Assembly: GCF_009651005.1 (NCBI RefSeq)
Contig: NZ_WHVW01000006.1
Location: 62,001-126,000 of the forward strand
Origin: Sporosarcina obsidiansis
GTDB taxonomy: Bacteria > Bacillota > Bacilli > Bacillales_A > Planococcaceae
DNA: 64,000 bases
Direction of reading: 5' to 3'
Both the position numbers and the translations under genes were made by a program. The notes under the pieces were generated by a model. It ran no database searches. It worked only from the letters and a program-made list of their open reading frames with translations, and had not been told where the DNA came from. Shown here piece by piece: positions 18,054-26,235 of the stretch (positions within the stretch are counted from its first letter, which is position 1; each line of letters starts with the position of its first letter).

Positions 18054-18209
18054 CTACTTTGTCTGATCAGTAGTACTGTTATTCTTTCTTTTTTCAATTT
18101 CTTTTGTGAGTATTTCATTGATTTCATTATATGAAAGACCTGATTCTGCATTGAGTTTTTTTACCTCGTCAATATTTGTGCCTACCACCGTGTAGTTATT
18201 TTTCTTCAA
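18054..18209 (-). CDS. Very small conserved-looking protein (51 aa)
   Basis: The TTG start at 18209 is preceded by AAAGGAGAGGATGAC, and the frame runs 51 codons to TAG. The product reads KKNNYTVVGTNIDEVKKLN, then AESGLSYNEINEILTKEIEK, a hydrophilic alpha-helical mini-protein. It begins one base after the stop of the upstream 18211-18393 gene, so the two are coupled. Bacillus genomes carry similar short proteins of this type, but I cannot assign a function. The operon is convergent with the NCS2 permease gene. Confidence 0.65.
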   Translation of the reverse strand: MKKNNYTVVGTNIDEVKKLNAESGLSYNEINEILTKEIEKRKNNSTTDQTK

Positions 18210-18210
18210 G

Positions 18211-18393
18211 TCATCCTCTCCTTTTATCTTCTGTTTTGCGATAAACGTCTTTTAACGCTTCTCGATATTCTTTTCCACTGGCATACTCACGAACACGTGC
18301 AGATTCCTCGGCGCCCACTTCGAATTCCAGTCCTATCTCTTCATTGATATTGTTTTTGTTGAATAGATGTCGGACATTACCATTTTTAGTCAT
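18211..18393 (-). CDS. Small hypothetical protein (60 aa)
   Basis: A 60-residue acidic/basic protein (NINEEIGLEFEVGAEESARVR, then EYREALKDVYRKTEDKRRG at the end), without membrane spans. The ATG at 18393 follows AGGAGGG, an excellent ribosome site. It is the first gene of a two-gene operon with the 51-residue protein. The promoter region has CATATTA, which resembles a sigma-G -10, but I see no matching -35. Function unknown. Confidence 0.7.
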   Translation of the reverse strand: MTKNGNVRHLFNKNNINEEIGLEFEVGAEESARVREYASGKEYREALKDVYRKTEDKRRG

Positions 18394-18525
18394 TATATAT
18401 CCCTCCTAGTCATAATATGGCTTGATATTTCGTAAAAGATGTATGAGTTAGAAAAGGATTTTTTGTTGGCATGTCGAATGTAGTGAAGTAGAAACATAAT
18501 TCAGAATTGAGAGAGAGGGAAAGTG

Positions 18526-19080
18526 ATGAGCAAAAAAGTATTGATTCTTGCGGGAGACGCTGTAGAAGCTCTGGAGATTTATTATCCATATTATCGTTGT
18601 CTGGAGGAAGGATTAGAGACAACGATTGCCTCACCATCCGTGAAAAAACTGCAAACTGTTTGTCATGACTTTATTGATGGAATGGAGACCTATGTTGAAA
18701 AGCCTGCATATGGTTTAGATTCAAATGTTGCATTTGCAGATGTAAATCCTGCTGATTATGATGGGTTGATCATTCCCGGTGGACGCGCACCAGAGTATAT
18801 TCGTTTGGATGAATCACTTCCAGGTATTGTTCGCCATTTCTTCGAAGAAAATAAACCAGTTGCAGCAGTTTGTCATGCTGCACAGGTGTTATCAGTCATT
18901 CCTGATCTCATGAAAGGAAGAGAGTATACGGCATATATTGCTTGTAAACCAGACGTCACTGCAACAGGAGCCACTTACATGGAGAAAGATCTCCATACAG
19001 AAGGGAACCTCGTTTCCGGACATGCATGGCCTGATCTTCCAGGCTTAATGAGAGAGTTTATGAAAATGCTAAATAAGTAA
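18526..19080 (+). CDS. DJ-1/PfpI family protein (glyoxalase/protease-like)
   Basis: A 184-residue protein of typical DJ-1/PfpI length. The nucleophile elbow AAVCHAAQVLS carries the conserved Cys. LIIPGGRAPEYIR supplies the oxyanion region, and EALEIYYPYYRCLEEG has the Glu that usually tunes the Cys. Members act as deglycase/glyoxalase III, chaperone or amidotransferase-like enzymes; the exact role is open. ATG 18526 is preferred over GTG 18523 because of its spacing to GAGAGAGGGA. The terminator seven bases after the stop has been duplicated and split by repeat element B. Confidence 0.85.
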   Translation: MSKKVLILAGDAVEALEIYYPYYRCLEEGLETTIASPSVKKLQTVCHDFIDGMETYVEKPAYGLDSNVAFADVNPADYDGLIIPGGRAPEYIRLDESLPGIVRHFFEENKPVAAVCHAAQVLSVIPDLMKGREYTAYIACKPDVTATGATYMEKDLHTEGNLVSGHAWPDLPGLMREFMKMLNK

Positions 19081-19087
19081 TATAAAA

Positions 19088-19121
19088 AGACGTAAAGCCC
19101 ACTAAGTAGGGCTTTACTTCT
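19088..19121 (+). repeat. Proximal copy of duplicated terminator stem-loop (locus B)
   Basis: A 34-base direct repeat with one mismatch to 19769-19802. It contains the stem ACGTAAAGCCC/GGGCTTTACTTCT-like arms and lacks the T-tract. It lies seven bases after the DJ-1 stop codon. Confidence 0.92.
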
Positions 19122-19768
19122 CAGACTGTAGACAAAAGATATATAAAGTGGTCATGCTACCGTTGATCTGCGTTCGATGCGCATGCTTTCCTGGGGGCTG
19201 GCCTGGGCCAATCGAACAGCAAAGGATTCAATTTGTATAATTTCTGGGTCTTTGTGTAGGGATTATACATCTAGTGTATACAAGGTGCTTGCTCCTAACG
19301 CTTCTCTTTTACTCGCAAAAGTCGTTCTGCGTGACGGCTTTACTGCGGGGTCTCAAGACGCACGGTGATCCCCAAAGAGTTAATTTTACCGTTGGCTCAC
19401 ATAAAGAGAGTCATGCAACCGTTATTGCAGGACGCAGCGAACTTAGGTTGCCTTCTACTCCGATCAACTAGCGTATTTTGTTGGCTCAAGTGAATTGCTT
19501 TCCATATCCAGAGACTTATGACTACAATAAGTAATTTTTTCTAAGCTTACTGTATAGGGATTGGAGCGGAAGACGGGCGACTCCTGTGGGATTAGCGTGA
19601 CAGGTGAGACCCTGGACTGAGCGAAGCGAGGGAAGCGGCTCACCGCACGCCCCACGGAAAGCGTCCCGTCTGGAGCGCAAATCCCCGGACTGCAAGCCAA
19701 TATTTTTATCCTTGTTCTCTACAAACGTTAGTTCAAACTTATCGTTTTTATTGTTTGTCTACAAGCAG
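19122..19768 (+). mobile_element. Terminator-targeting repeat element, copy B (647 bp, with nested repeat)
   Basis: The left end is CAGACTGTAGACAAAAG, identical to the matching end of copy C; the right end is GTTTGTCTACAAGCAG. The family core runs from GTTGATC (19162-19168) to GATCAAC (19462-19468), longer than in the other copies because of extra sequence near 19204-19330 and 19380-19445. A second, different GC-rich repeat is nested at about 19563-19690. Short open frames exist here, but they read through repeat arms and look non-coding. Flanking direct repeats of 34 bp are complete terminator stem-loops. Confidence 0.85.
19563..19690 (+). repeat. Nested GC-rich imperfect palindrome inside element B
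   Basis: AGACGGG (19571-19577) pairs with CCCGTCT (19665-19671), enclosing GCGACTCCTGTGGG, AGGTGAGACCCTGGACTGAG and GGCTCACCGC blocks. The local GC content is far above the surrounding sequence. It resembles, but is not the same as, the core of the terminator-targeting element, and looks like another dispersed structured repeat inserted into or carried by copy B. Confidence 0.6.
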
Positions 19769-19806
19769 AGACGTAAAGCCCACTAAGTAGGGCTTTACGT
19801 CTTTTA
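19769..19806. terminator. Distal terminator copy with T-tract (locus B)
   Basis: Full stem AGACGTAAAGCCC/GGGCTTTACGTCT followed by TTTTAT. The T-tract overlaps the stop codon of the convergent Yip1 gene, so this was probably a shared terminator before element B arrived. Confidence 0.88.
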
Positions 19807-20427
19807 TATGGCGATAAGAAAAAAAGAAAAGAATATAATGATCATAATTGGAATCAATATGATTAATAAAATCCCTACTATAATCATAATGGTTCCAAAA
19901 CCTCGCCAGGTTGAGAAATGATGAACCACACCAATCGCTTTTGACAAAATGACTGTGCTGAACACACCTAGACCTAACAAGAGTAAATTAGATAATATGA
20001 ATAGAATGATAGGAATATTGGTTAGGGATCCCATTTCATATGGATCTTGAAACAATGTCTTCCCGTATATGGCAACTAATAATAAATTATAAGGAAGCAT
20101 CCAAATAATCGGCAATGAACTAAGCGGTACGACTGTTGCCATTTCTTTGAATTTTCCAGTTCCGCCAAGCCACTTTCCTACCCACGTATAAAGGCCTGCA
20201 TTGATAAACCATCCAATGATTCCTCCAACAAATGAAGAAATGATTCCAAGTAGAATGATGAGCACTAAAGGTAGATTTGTTAGAAAACCTGTATCAGCAA
20301 AAGAAGTCAAACCTATGCTTATGGAAGCAACTAAAATAATGAAAAAACCATAATTCCATGTTTTTGTCTCCAATACGTATTGAATCGTTTGTTTCGGTTT
20401 TGTCCAAATCGATAATATAGGATTCAT
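19804..20427 (-). CDS. Yip1-domain membrane protein, paralogue 1
   Basis: A 207-residue protein with about five to six membrane spans. The start ATG 20427 follows GGAAAGGAG; a longer frame to 20493 lacks a ribosome site. The opening NPILSIWTKPKQTIQYVLE, the central WVGKWLGGTGKFKEM and LSSLPIIWMLP, and the later AIGVVHHFSTWRGFGTI are shared almost word for word with the 22983-23609 protein, so the two arose by duplication. Yip1-domain proteins in bacteria are integral membrane proteins of unknown function. The gene is divergent from the penicillin acylase gene. Confidence 0.8.
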   Translation of the reverse strand: MNPILSIWTKPKQTIQYVLETKTWNYGFFIILVASISIGLTSFADTGFLTNLPLVLIILLGIISSFVGGIIGWFINAGLYTWVGKWLGGTGKFKEMATVVPLSSLPIIWMLPYNLLLVAIYGKTLFQDPYEMGSLTNIPIILFILSNLLLLGLGVFSTVILSKAIGVVHHFSTWRGFGTIMIIVGILLIILIPIMIIIFFSFFLIAI

Positions 20428-20611
20428 ATGAAAACGAACTCCTTTCCTGTTAACTATACATCTTATACGTAACGATACTTGTAATTGTTTCATTTATTTA
20501 TAAAATGCTTGTCTTAGCCGTTCCCAAATTGTTAGGCGTGCATAAGGTAAGTAGACAATTGCAACATACTTTCATAGTAGCTGACGGTTATCAATTAGAG
20601 GAGGGCGTGAA

Positions 20612-22924
20612 TTGTATAGATGGAAGAAGTTTCGTGAATGGCAGACAGCTTACTCTATGATACGTGCTCTTCCGATGACGAAGGGAACCCAAAAAGTTAT
20701 TGGCTTGCTGGACGCAGTCTTAGTCGTACGTGATGAGCAAGGCGTCCCACATATTGAAGCGAAGAATGAACATGATTTATATTTCGCGCAAGGATATGTG
20801 CAAGCGCAAGATCGATTATTTCAAATGGACATATCAAGAAGGCAAGCTTCGGGAAGATTAAGTGAGGTATTTGGGAAATCTTCTCTTCATACCGATCAAT
20901 ATTTTCGAACAATAGGATTACATCGAGCAGCTGAAAAATCACTTTCACACTATTCTGCTAGGACCAAAAAAATCTTAGACTCTTTTTCACAAGGAGTGAA
21001 TGCATACATCAAAGAGGCGGTTCGAAAACGCAAATTACCTATTGAATTTATATTGCGTTCTTATCAACCGGATGAATGGACACCCACTGATTGTATCATC
21101 ATGGTAAAACTGATGGCGTTTAATATGGGTGGAAATTGGCAAATGCAAGCTTTTCGATTGTGGGCAATGCATAATTTATCCGAAGAAAAATGGAGAGATT
21201 TGTTTCCAGAAGCAGCTGGTGATGATGAAGAAATAGCGCAATATTGTTTAGCGCATCCTCTAAATGTGGCCTCAATATTTAAACATGCACCGTTGATAAA
21301 TAATTGTGGAGGTAGTAATAGTTGGGTGGTGAGTGGAAAGAAGAGTAAGAATGGAAAGCCTTTGTTGGCTGCTGCCCCCCAAATGTCACTTGGAAATCCC
21401 GCTGCTTGGTATCAAATGCATTTGCAATCAACTGAGATGAATGTGAGTGGTGTAATTTTGCCAGGTATGCCCGGTGTCCTTTTAGGTCATAACGAGCATA
21501 TTGCATGGGGCATGACGAATACAAGACCAGATACCCAAGACTTATATATTGAAAAAAGACACCCAGAAAAACCTTTTACCTATTTATATAATGAAGAATG
21601 GGTTGAAGCACGTATTTCTAGTGAAGTAATTCAGATAAAAGGAAGCCCACCTGTGCTGTTTCAAATTCAAGAAACTAGACACGGACCTGTTTTTTCGGAG
21701 TACTTACAAGTGCCGGAACAAACGGTTTTCTCTTTACGTTGGACAGCACTGGAACCAACGAAAGAAATTGAAGCAGTGATTGCTATAAATACAGCGTCAA
21801 ATTGGAATGAATTTGAAAAAGCATTAGAAGATTTTCATTCACCTACTCAGAACTTTATATTTGCCTCGATGGATGGAACAATTGCTTGCAAAACGACTGG
21901 TCGAATACCCATTCGGAAAGGGAAAGGATTACTCCCGGTGCCAGGTTGGAATGATGAATTTGAATGGCAAGATTTTCTACCTTTCGACGAACTTCCATGT
22001 TCAGTGAATCCGAAAGAAGAATTTATCGCAACAGTAAACGTGAAAGAAGAAACAGCAGATTACCCAAATCATATGAGCCATGTGTGGGCTCGGCCTTATC
22101 AGCAGATACGTATACAAGAGGTTTTGCAAACGGGAAATAACTTCACGGTACAAGATATGAAACGGCTTCAAATGGACAAAGTAAATTTGTATGCCGCTGA
22201 GTTTGTTCCCCTTTTTTTGAGGTGCTTACAGTCTGTAAAAAAGACAATGCAACTTCGACGGGCATTAGGGATTTTAGAAAAGTGGAAATTTGAAGACCGC
22301 GTTAACGAACCGGCTCCACTGTTGTTTCATTTGTGGTTGAACGAGATTCAGAAGAGTTTATTTGAAAATGAGATTCCTCATGATGTATTACGGCTATTTG
22401 ATGGTAAGGCGTTAGTCGTTGATCGCATCTTACGTCAAGCACTACAAACAAAGTCAGAATCAGTTTGGGTTAAGCAATTAGGAGGAATTTCTGAGGTATT
22501 GTATCAGTCGCTCAACAAATGTTTGAAGTATGCAGAAACTCAATATGGAAAAAATATGAAAGAATGGAAGTGGGGACATTTTCATCGTTTGTACTTTGAA
22601 CATCCACTCAGCAACGCAAATGACTTTGCCAACGAGCTGTTTAATATAACGAAACCGTTGTCTGTTGGGGGGAGTGAAATGACGGTTCAAACAACTAGAT
22701 GTAACGAATTAGGAATTGTTAACCACGGAGCATCGTGGCGCTTCGTCAAGGATTGGTCTAGCCGATTAAATAGTCATCATATTATTGGTCCAGGACAATG
22801 TGGGCACGTAAAAAGCCTATGGTATGATAATCAATTGTCCAATTGGTTGTATGGAAATTATCATGTAACAGAATTAAAGATGATCGAGTCAACGTATTAT
22901 TTACGTTTAGTGCCGAAAACATAA
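20612..22924 (+). CDS. Penicillin acylase family protein (Ntn hydrolase, S45)
   Basis: A 770-residue precursor-type protein. DEQGVPHIEAKNEHDLYFAQ and GYVQAQDRLFQMDISRRQAS mark the alpha-chain. GG-SNSWVVSGKKSKNG holds the expected autoprocessing site, with Ser235 as the new N-terminal nucleophile (S-N-x-W). LPGMPGVLLGHNEHIAWGMT is the family's beta-chain motif. Members hydrolyse amide bonds of beta-lactams, acyl-homoserine lactones or other N-acyl amines. No signal peptide is visible, so it may be cytosolic, unlike the secreted acylases. TTG 20612 follows GGAGGG. It sits between two Yip1 paralogues, an arrangement that may or may not be meaningful. Confidence 0.9.
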   Translation: MYRWKKFREWQTAYSMIRALPMTKGTQKVIGLLDAVLVVRDEQGVPHIEAKNEHDLYFAQGYVQAQDRLFQMDISRRQASGRLSEVFGKSSLHTDQYFRTIGLHRAAEKSLSHYSARTKKILDSFSQGVNAYIKEAVRKRKLPIEFILRSYQPDEWTPTDCIIMVKLMAFNMGGNWQMQAFRLWAMHNLSEEKWRDLFPEAAGDDEEIAQYCLAHPLNVASIFKHAPLINNCGGSNSWVVSGKKSKNGKPLLAAAPQMSLGNPAAWYQMHLQSTEMNVSGVILPGMPGVLLGHNEHIAWGMTNTRPDTQDLYIEKRHPEKPFTYLYNEEWVEARISSEVIQIKGSPPVLFQIQETRHGPVFSEYLQVPEQTVFSLRWTALEPTKEIEAVIAINTASNWNEFEKALEDFHSPTQNFIFASMDGTIACKTTGRIPIRKGKGLLPVPGWNDEFEWQDFLPFDELPCSVNPKEEFIATVNVKEETADYPNHMSHVWARPYQQIRIQEVLQTGNNFTVQDMKRLQMDKVNLYAAEFVPLFLRCLQSVKKTMQLRRALGILEKWKFEDRVNEPAPLLFHLWLNEIQKSLFENEIPHDVLRLFDGKALVVDRILRQALQTKSESVWVKQLGGISEVLYQSLNKCLKYAETQYGKNMKEWKWGHFHRLYFEHPLSNANDFANELFNITKPLSVGGSEMTVQTTRCNELGIVNHGASWRFVKDWSSRLNSHHIIGPGQCGHVKSLWYDNQLSNWLYGNYHVTELKMIESTYYLRLVPKT

Positions 22925-22935
22925 ACTTGTGGGGA

Positions 22936-22972
22936 GGAGGATTCTATCACGAAAAATAGAATCCTCCCTTTC
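22936..22972. terminator. Rho-independent terminator
   Basis: A 12-bp stem, GGAGGATTCTAT/ATAGAATCCTCC, with loop CACGAAAA, followed by CTTTC. It separates the acylase from the convergent Yip1 gene. Confidence 0.85.
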
Positions 22973-22982
22973 ACTTATTGAA

Positions 22983-23609
22983 TTAATATGAAAGTATCGC
23001 ATAAAATAAGGCCGAGAAAACAAAGATCACCACAAAACCTATCACGCAAAAAATACCGAAAATAATTGCAAGTGTGCCGAATCCCCTCCAAGAAGAAAAT
23101 TGATGAACAATACCAATTGCCTTTGATAAAATGACTGTACTATAAATGGAGAGACCAAAGAAAATAAGATTAATGAGAGGTCCAGCAAATACGAGCAGCA
23201 CAAATGCGGTAGCCATCGGGGTCCCTTCATTCATCATCGTGAAAATCATTGAAATCATAAATAGAAATGTGAGTGGAAACATCCAAATAGTAGGAATGAT
23301 ACTAAGTGGGATTACGGACATCATCTCTTTAAATGATCCTTTTCCACCAAGCCACTTGCCGATCCAGGTAGATAAAACGGATTGAAGCAACCAAGCGAGA
23401 AGAGAACCAAAAAACATCAATACAAGTGAGCTACCTAATACAACCGGAATAGAAAATTCATCAATGAAATAAAACGAAGTCCCCGTCATCGGTGCTACGG
23501 TGAGTGTCGCAAGTGCGATGATAACGACACCGTAAGAAATGTTTTTATGCTCCATGACATATCGAATCGTATTGGAGGGCTGGCTCCAAATAGTTAAAAA
23601 AGGTTTCAA
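22983..23609 (-). CDS. Yip1-domain membrane protein, paralogue 2
   Basis: A 208-residue multi-span membrane protein, TTG start at 23609 after GGGAGG. It matches paralogue 1 in its first lines (KPFLTIWSQPSNTIRYVME), the central STWIGKWLGGKGSFKEMMSV and PLSIIPTIWMFP, and the closing AIGIVHQFSSWRGFGTLAII. Conservation is strongest in the soluble-facing loop before the central helix and in the HQFSSWRGFGT segment, so these are probably the functional parts. The role is unknown. The gene is convergent with the penicillin acylase and transcribed towards it. Confidence 0.8.
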   Translation of the reverse strand: MKPFLTIWSQPSNTIRYVMEHKNISYGVVIIALATLTVAPMTGTSFYFIDEFSIPVVLGSSLVLMFFGSLLAWLLQSVLSTWIGKWLGGKGSFKEMMSVIPLSIIPTIWMFPLTFLFMISMIFTMMNEGTPMATAFVLLVFAGPLINLIFFGLSIYSTVILSKAIGIVHQFSSWRGFGTLAIIFGIFCVIGFVVIFVFSALFYAILSY

Positions 23610-23788
23610 ATAATTCCTCCCTTACGTAATATTTTGGATACCATCCAATAATTCACTATACTATTTAGAAAGGCAGCATAGGAGAGGCTAAGGAAATAGG
23701 CGCTTCTGTCTAATCCTAGAACCTTTAAAATCTTTCAAGTTTTGCTATACTCTTTTTAACTAGTTACTAAATTAAGGGGGACAACATC

Positions 23789-24811
23789 ATGGCAACTTTA
23801 TTTACACCCTATACAATTCGTGGAGTGGAGTTCAAGAATCGGATCGCGATGGCACCTATGTGTATGTACTCTTCTCACGATCAGGATGGAAAAGTGACGG
23901 ATTGGCATAAAGTTCATTATCCAGTCCGCGCAGTAGGTCAAGTGGGACTCATTATACTAGAGGCGACGGCTGTTCAACCAGAGGGTAGAATATCACATGA
24001 AGACTTAGGAATTTGGTCAGACGATCATATCGAAGGTTTAGCTGAAGTCGTTCGATTAATGAAACAACATGGAGCGCGTACAGGGATCCAATTAGCTCAC
24101 GCAGGTAGGAAAGCGACAGTTGATGGAGTGATCCATGCGCCAAGTTCGATACCGTTCAGTGAGCAATATAAAACTCCTACTGAAATGACAGTAGAGGATA
24201 TTGAAGCAACCATTCAGGCCTTTACATCAGCTGCTGTTCGGGCCAAACAAGCAGGATTTGACGTAATTGAAATTCATGGTGCTCATGGTTATTTGATCAA
24301 TGAATTTCTAACACCATTATGTAATCATCGCCAAGACGAGTATGGCGGACCGGCAGAAAATCGGTATCGATTATTACGACAAGTTATTGATGCAGTCCGT
24401 TCTGTATGGGAAGGTCCCTTATTTGTACGAATTTCTGCTGAAGATTATACAAAAGGTGGCATGGACGTATCGCAGTATGTGGAAATGGCGCGCTGGATGA
24501 AAGCACAAGGAGTGGATTTGATTGATGTTAGTTCAGGTGGTGTAGTTCCTGCTACCATCAACACATTTCCTGGCTATCAAGTATCGTATGCAGATGAAAT
24601 TCGTAAGGAAGCTAGAATAGCTACAGGTGCAGTCGGCTTGATCACGTCTGCTCTTCAAGCAGAAGAAATCTTACAAAATGGACGAGCAGATCTTGTACTA
24701 CTTGGACGTGAATTATTACGCGATCCTTATTGGCCGTACACTGCTGCAAATGAGTTAGGGATCGAAATAGATGCCCCTGTTCCCTATAAACGAGGTTGGA
24801 CATTTTCTTAA
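23789..24811 (+). CDS. namA: NADPH dehydrogenase, old yellow enzyme family (NamA/YqjM)
   Basis: A 340-residue FMN-dependent ene-reductase of the YqjM class. The N-terminus [20 protein letters not shown] with MCMYSS includes the Cys that tunes flavin redox potential. [11 protein letters not shown] holds the flavin/substrate His region, [16 protein letters not shown] the substrate site, and [15 protein letters not shown] the C-terminal phosphate-binding and Arg-finger region. It reduces alpha,beta-unsaturated carbonyls and nitro compounds using NADPH and is linked to oxidative and electrophile stress. ATG 23789 follows AAGGGGG. The gene appears to be single. Confidence 0.93.
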   Translation: MATLFTPYTIRGVEFKNRIAMAPMCMYSSHDQDGKVTDWHKVHYPVRAVGQVGLIILEATAVQPEGRISHEDLGIWSDDHIEGLAEVVRLMKQHGARTGIQLAHAGRKATVDGVIHAPSSIPFSEQYKTPTEMTVEDIEATIQAFTSAAVRAKQAGFDVIEIHGAHGYLINEFLTPLCNHRQDEYGGPAENRYRLLRQVIDAVRSVWEGPLFVRISAEDYTKGGMDVSQYVEMARWMKAQGVDLIDVSSGGVVPATINTFPGYQVSYADEIRKEARIATGAVGLITSALQAEEILQNGRADLVLLGRELLRDPYWPYTAANELGIEIDAPVPYKRGWTFS

Positions 24812-24842
24812 ATAAAATCAAGTAGGGGGTTTCGTTTTGACC

Positions 24843-25328
24843 TCACTGTTTATTAGCGAAAAACACCAACTCTGCCCGAATCTCTTCATCAATATGTAGA
24901 AAACAGAAAGAATAACGAGAAAGTTTGCGTTTATCGGTAGGAGAGCCAGGGTTGATTACTAGCGTTTGATTTATATAACGAAGCATCGGAATATGGGAGT
25001 GTCCGAAAACCAACACGTCAAGCGGCACTCCTTCAAATGCTTCAAGTGCACGTTTTTCTGTTGTTTTTTTATCGCCATGACCATGCACTAGACCAATTTG
25101 AACGTCTCCTACTTGAATCACTTGTTGCAAGGGAAATTTTCCTTTCATCACTTCGTCATCCACATTGCCTGACACACCTATCACTTCCGCAAATTGAGAA
25201 AGTATATGAAATGCTTCTAAAGACTTCCAATCACCTGTATGTAAGATCAAATCTGCTGTTCTGCATTCATCTAGCAGTCGCCTGGGTAGCGTCTTTCCGT
25301 GTGTATCGCCTGTAATAACAATTTTCAT
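24843..25328 (-). CDS. Metallophosphoesterase, YfcE/MJ0936 family (YsnB-like)
   Basis: A 161-residue calcineurin-like phosphodiesterase. The metal-binding set is complete: DTHGK, HTGDWKS, SGNVDDE, VHGHGDKK and FGHSHIP. It hydrolyses phosphodiesters with a bound di-metal centre and matches B. subtilis YsnB in size. ATG 25328 is chosen because GAGGTGG sits six bases upstream; the longer frame begins inside that ribosome site. Natural substrates of this family are unsettled. Confidence 0.88.
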   Translation of the reverse strand: MKIVITGDTHGKTLPRRLLDECRTADLILHTGDWKSLEAFHILSQFAEVIGVSGNVDDEVMKGKFPLQQVIQVGDVQIGLVHGHGDKKTTEKRALEAFEGVPLDVLVFGHSHIPMLRYINQTLVINPGSPTDKRKLSRYSFCFLHIDEEIRAELVFFANKQ

Positions 25329-25429
25329 TGGTAACCACCTCAAGATCTTTATTTAACTATATCATTTCCGATTTCAATGAATAGCAAACCAACTGGCGGA
25401 TATACTACGTCTGAATTGGAGGGATATTC

Positions 25430-25798
25430 ATGGAGGAATTTACATTTACAGATGCAGTTTTACAGGATTATAAGACAGGTATGGGTGCAGCAATGGAGAA
25501 GATCCCGAACTTAGTCAAATCATTCAATGCGTTTTCTGAGGTATGTTTTGAAGAAGGCGAGATTAGTCAAAAGCACAAGCATTTAATGGCGCTTGCTATT
25601 AGCGTCTATGCACACAGCGAGTACTGTATCATTTACCACACGAAGGGTTGTGTGGATGGCGGTTGTTCTGAAGTAGAAATTTTGGAAGCAGTCGGTGTTG
25701 CTGCTGCTTTAGGTGGAGGAACTGCAATGAGTCAGGCAGTTACTTTGGTGTTGCAGACAATAGATGAACTACAGGATGACCCAAAACCACTTCAATAA
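25430..25798 (+). CDS. Carboxymuconolactone decarboxylase/AhpD-like protein
   Basis: A 122-residue, all-helical single-domain CMD/AhpD-like protein. ISQKHKHLMALAISVYAHSE with YCIIYHTKGCVDGGCS gives the E...C..xxH..C pattern around the redox/catalytic site. The pattern has one Cys where AhpD proper has CxxC, so peroxidase-reductase activity is uncertain. It ends with a helix-rich segment containing GGGTAMSQAVTLV. The start is ATG 25430 after GGAGGG. A hairpin terminator follows directly. Confidence 0.8.
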   Translation: MEEFTFTDAVLQDYKTGMGAAMEKIPNLVKSFNAFSEVCFEEGEISQKHKHLMALAISVYAHSEYCIIYHTKGCVDGGCSEVEILEAVGVAAALGGGTAMSQAVTLVLQTIDELQDDPKPLQ

Positions 25799-25808
25799 TA
25801 TATTCAGT

Positions 25809-25848
25809 ACCTTACCAGAATCGATAAGATGGTGGTAAGGTGTTTTTT
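25809..25848 (+). terminator. Rho-independent terminator
   Basis: ACCTTACCA (25809-25817) pairs with TGGTAAGGT (25833-25841), followed by a run of seven T. It ends the CMD-family gene. Confidence 0.85.
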
Positions 25849-25859
25849 TATATCATACC

Positions 25860-25888
25860 TTGTAGTGCGATGTACATCGTGTTAGTAT
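25860..25888 (+). promoter_or_regulatory. padR operon promoter with operator in spacer
   Basis: TTGTAG (25860-25865) and TAGTAT (25883-25888) are separated by 17 bases. A perfect 12-bp palindrome, CGATGTACATCG, occupies 25868-25879 in the spacer. PadR regulators bind ATGT..ACAT-type dyads, so this is a likely autoregulatory site for the gene starting at 25912. Confidence 0.65.
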
Positions 25889-25911
25889 GTAGTTATAAGA
25901 GGTGAAGACAG

Positions 25912-26235
25912 ATGGATCAAGAAATGATGAAGGGCAGTATCGATTTAATTTTATTGTCGTTGATTGCTCAGCGAGATTTGTATGGCTATGAAATCGTAAA
26001 AGTTTTGAAAACGATAAGCGATAATACGTATGAAATGAGTGAAGGAACTTTATATGCAGCGTTAAAACGTCTAGAAAAAAAGAAGTGGGTAGAATCGTAT
26101 TGGCAAGAAACAGAAGGTGGTAGACGAAAGTATTATCGTTTAACCGATGAAGGCGGAGCTGCATTAGAGAGTAAGCAGGAAAATTGGGAGTGGATGAATG
26201 CACTCATTCGTAAAAGTTCGGAAGGTTTGATATGA
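25912..26235 (+). CDS. PadR-family transcriptional regulator
   Basis: A 107-residue winged-helix protein. It has the classic PadR layout: GSIDLILLSLIAQRDLYGYE, EIVKVL, a recognition helix in SEGTLYAALKRLEKKKWVES, then a wing with TEGGRRKYYRLTDEG. It is a dimeric repressor that probably senses a membrane or small-molecule stress. It overlaps the next gene by ATGA, so the regulator and the membrane protein are made together; this PadR/HAAS pair is a common Firmicute arrangement. The palindrome at 25868-25879 is its likely operator. Confidence 0.92.
   Translation: MDQEMMKGSIDLILLSLIAQRDLYGYEIVKVLKTISDNTYEMSEGTLYAALKRLEKKKWVESYWQETEGGRRKYYRLTDEGGAALESKQENWEWMNALIRKSSEGLI

Noticed and set aside
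19177..19786. Four short open frames on both strands between the DJ-1 and Yip1 genes
   Set aside because: They run through the inverted-repeat arms of element B, have no ribosome sites and no protein-like composition.
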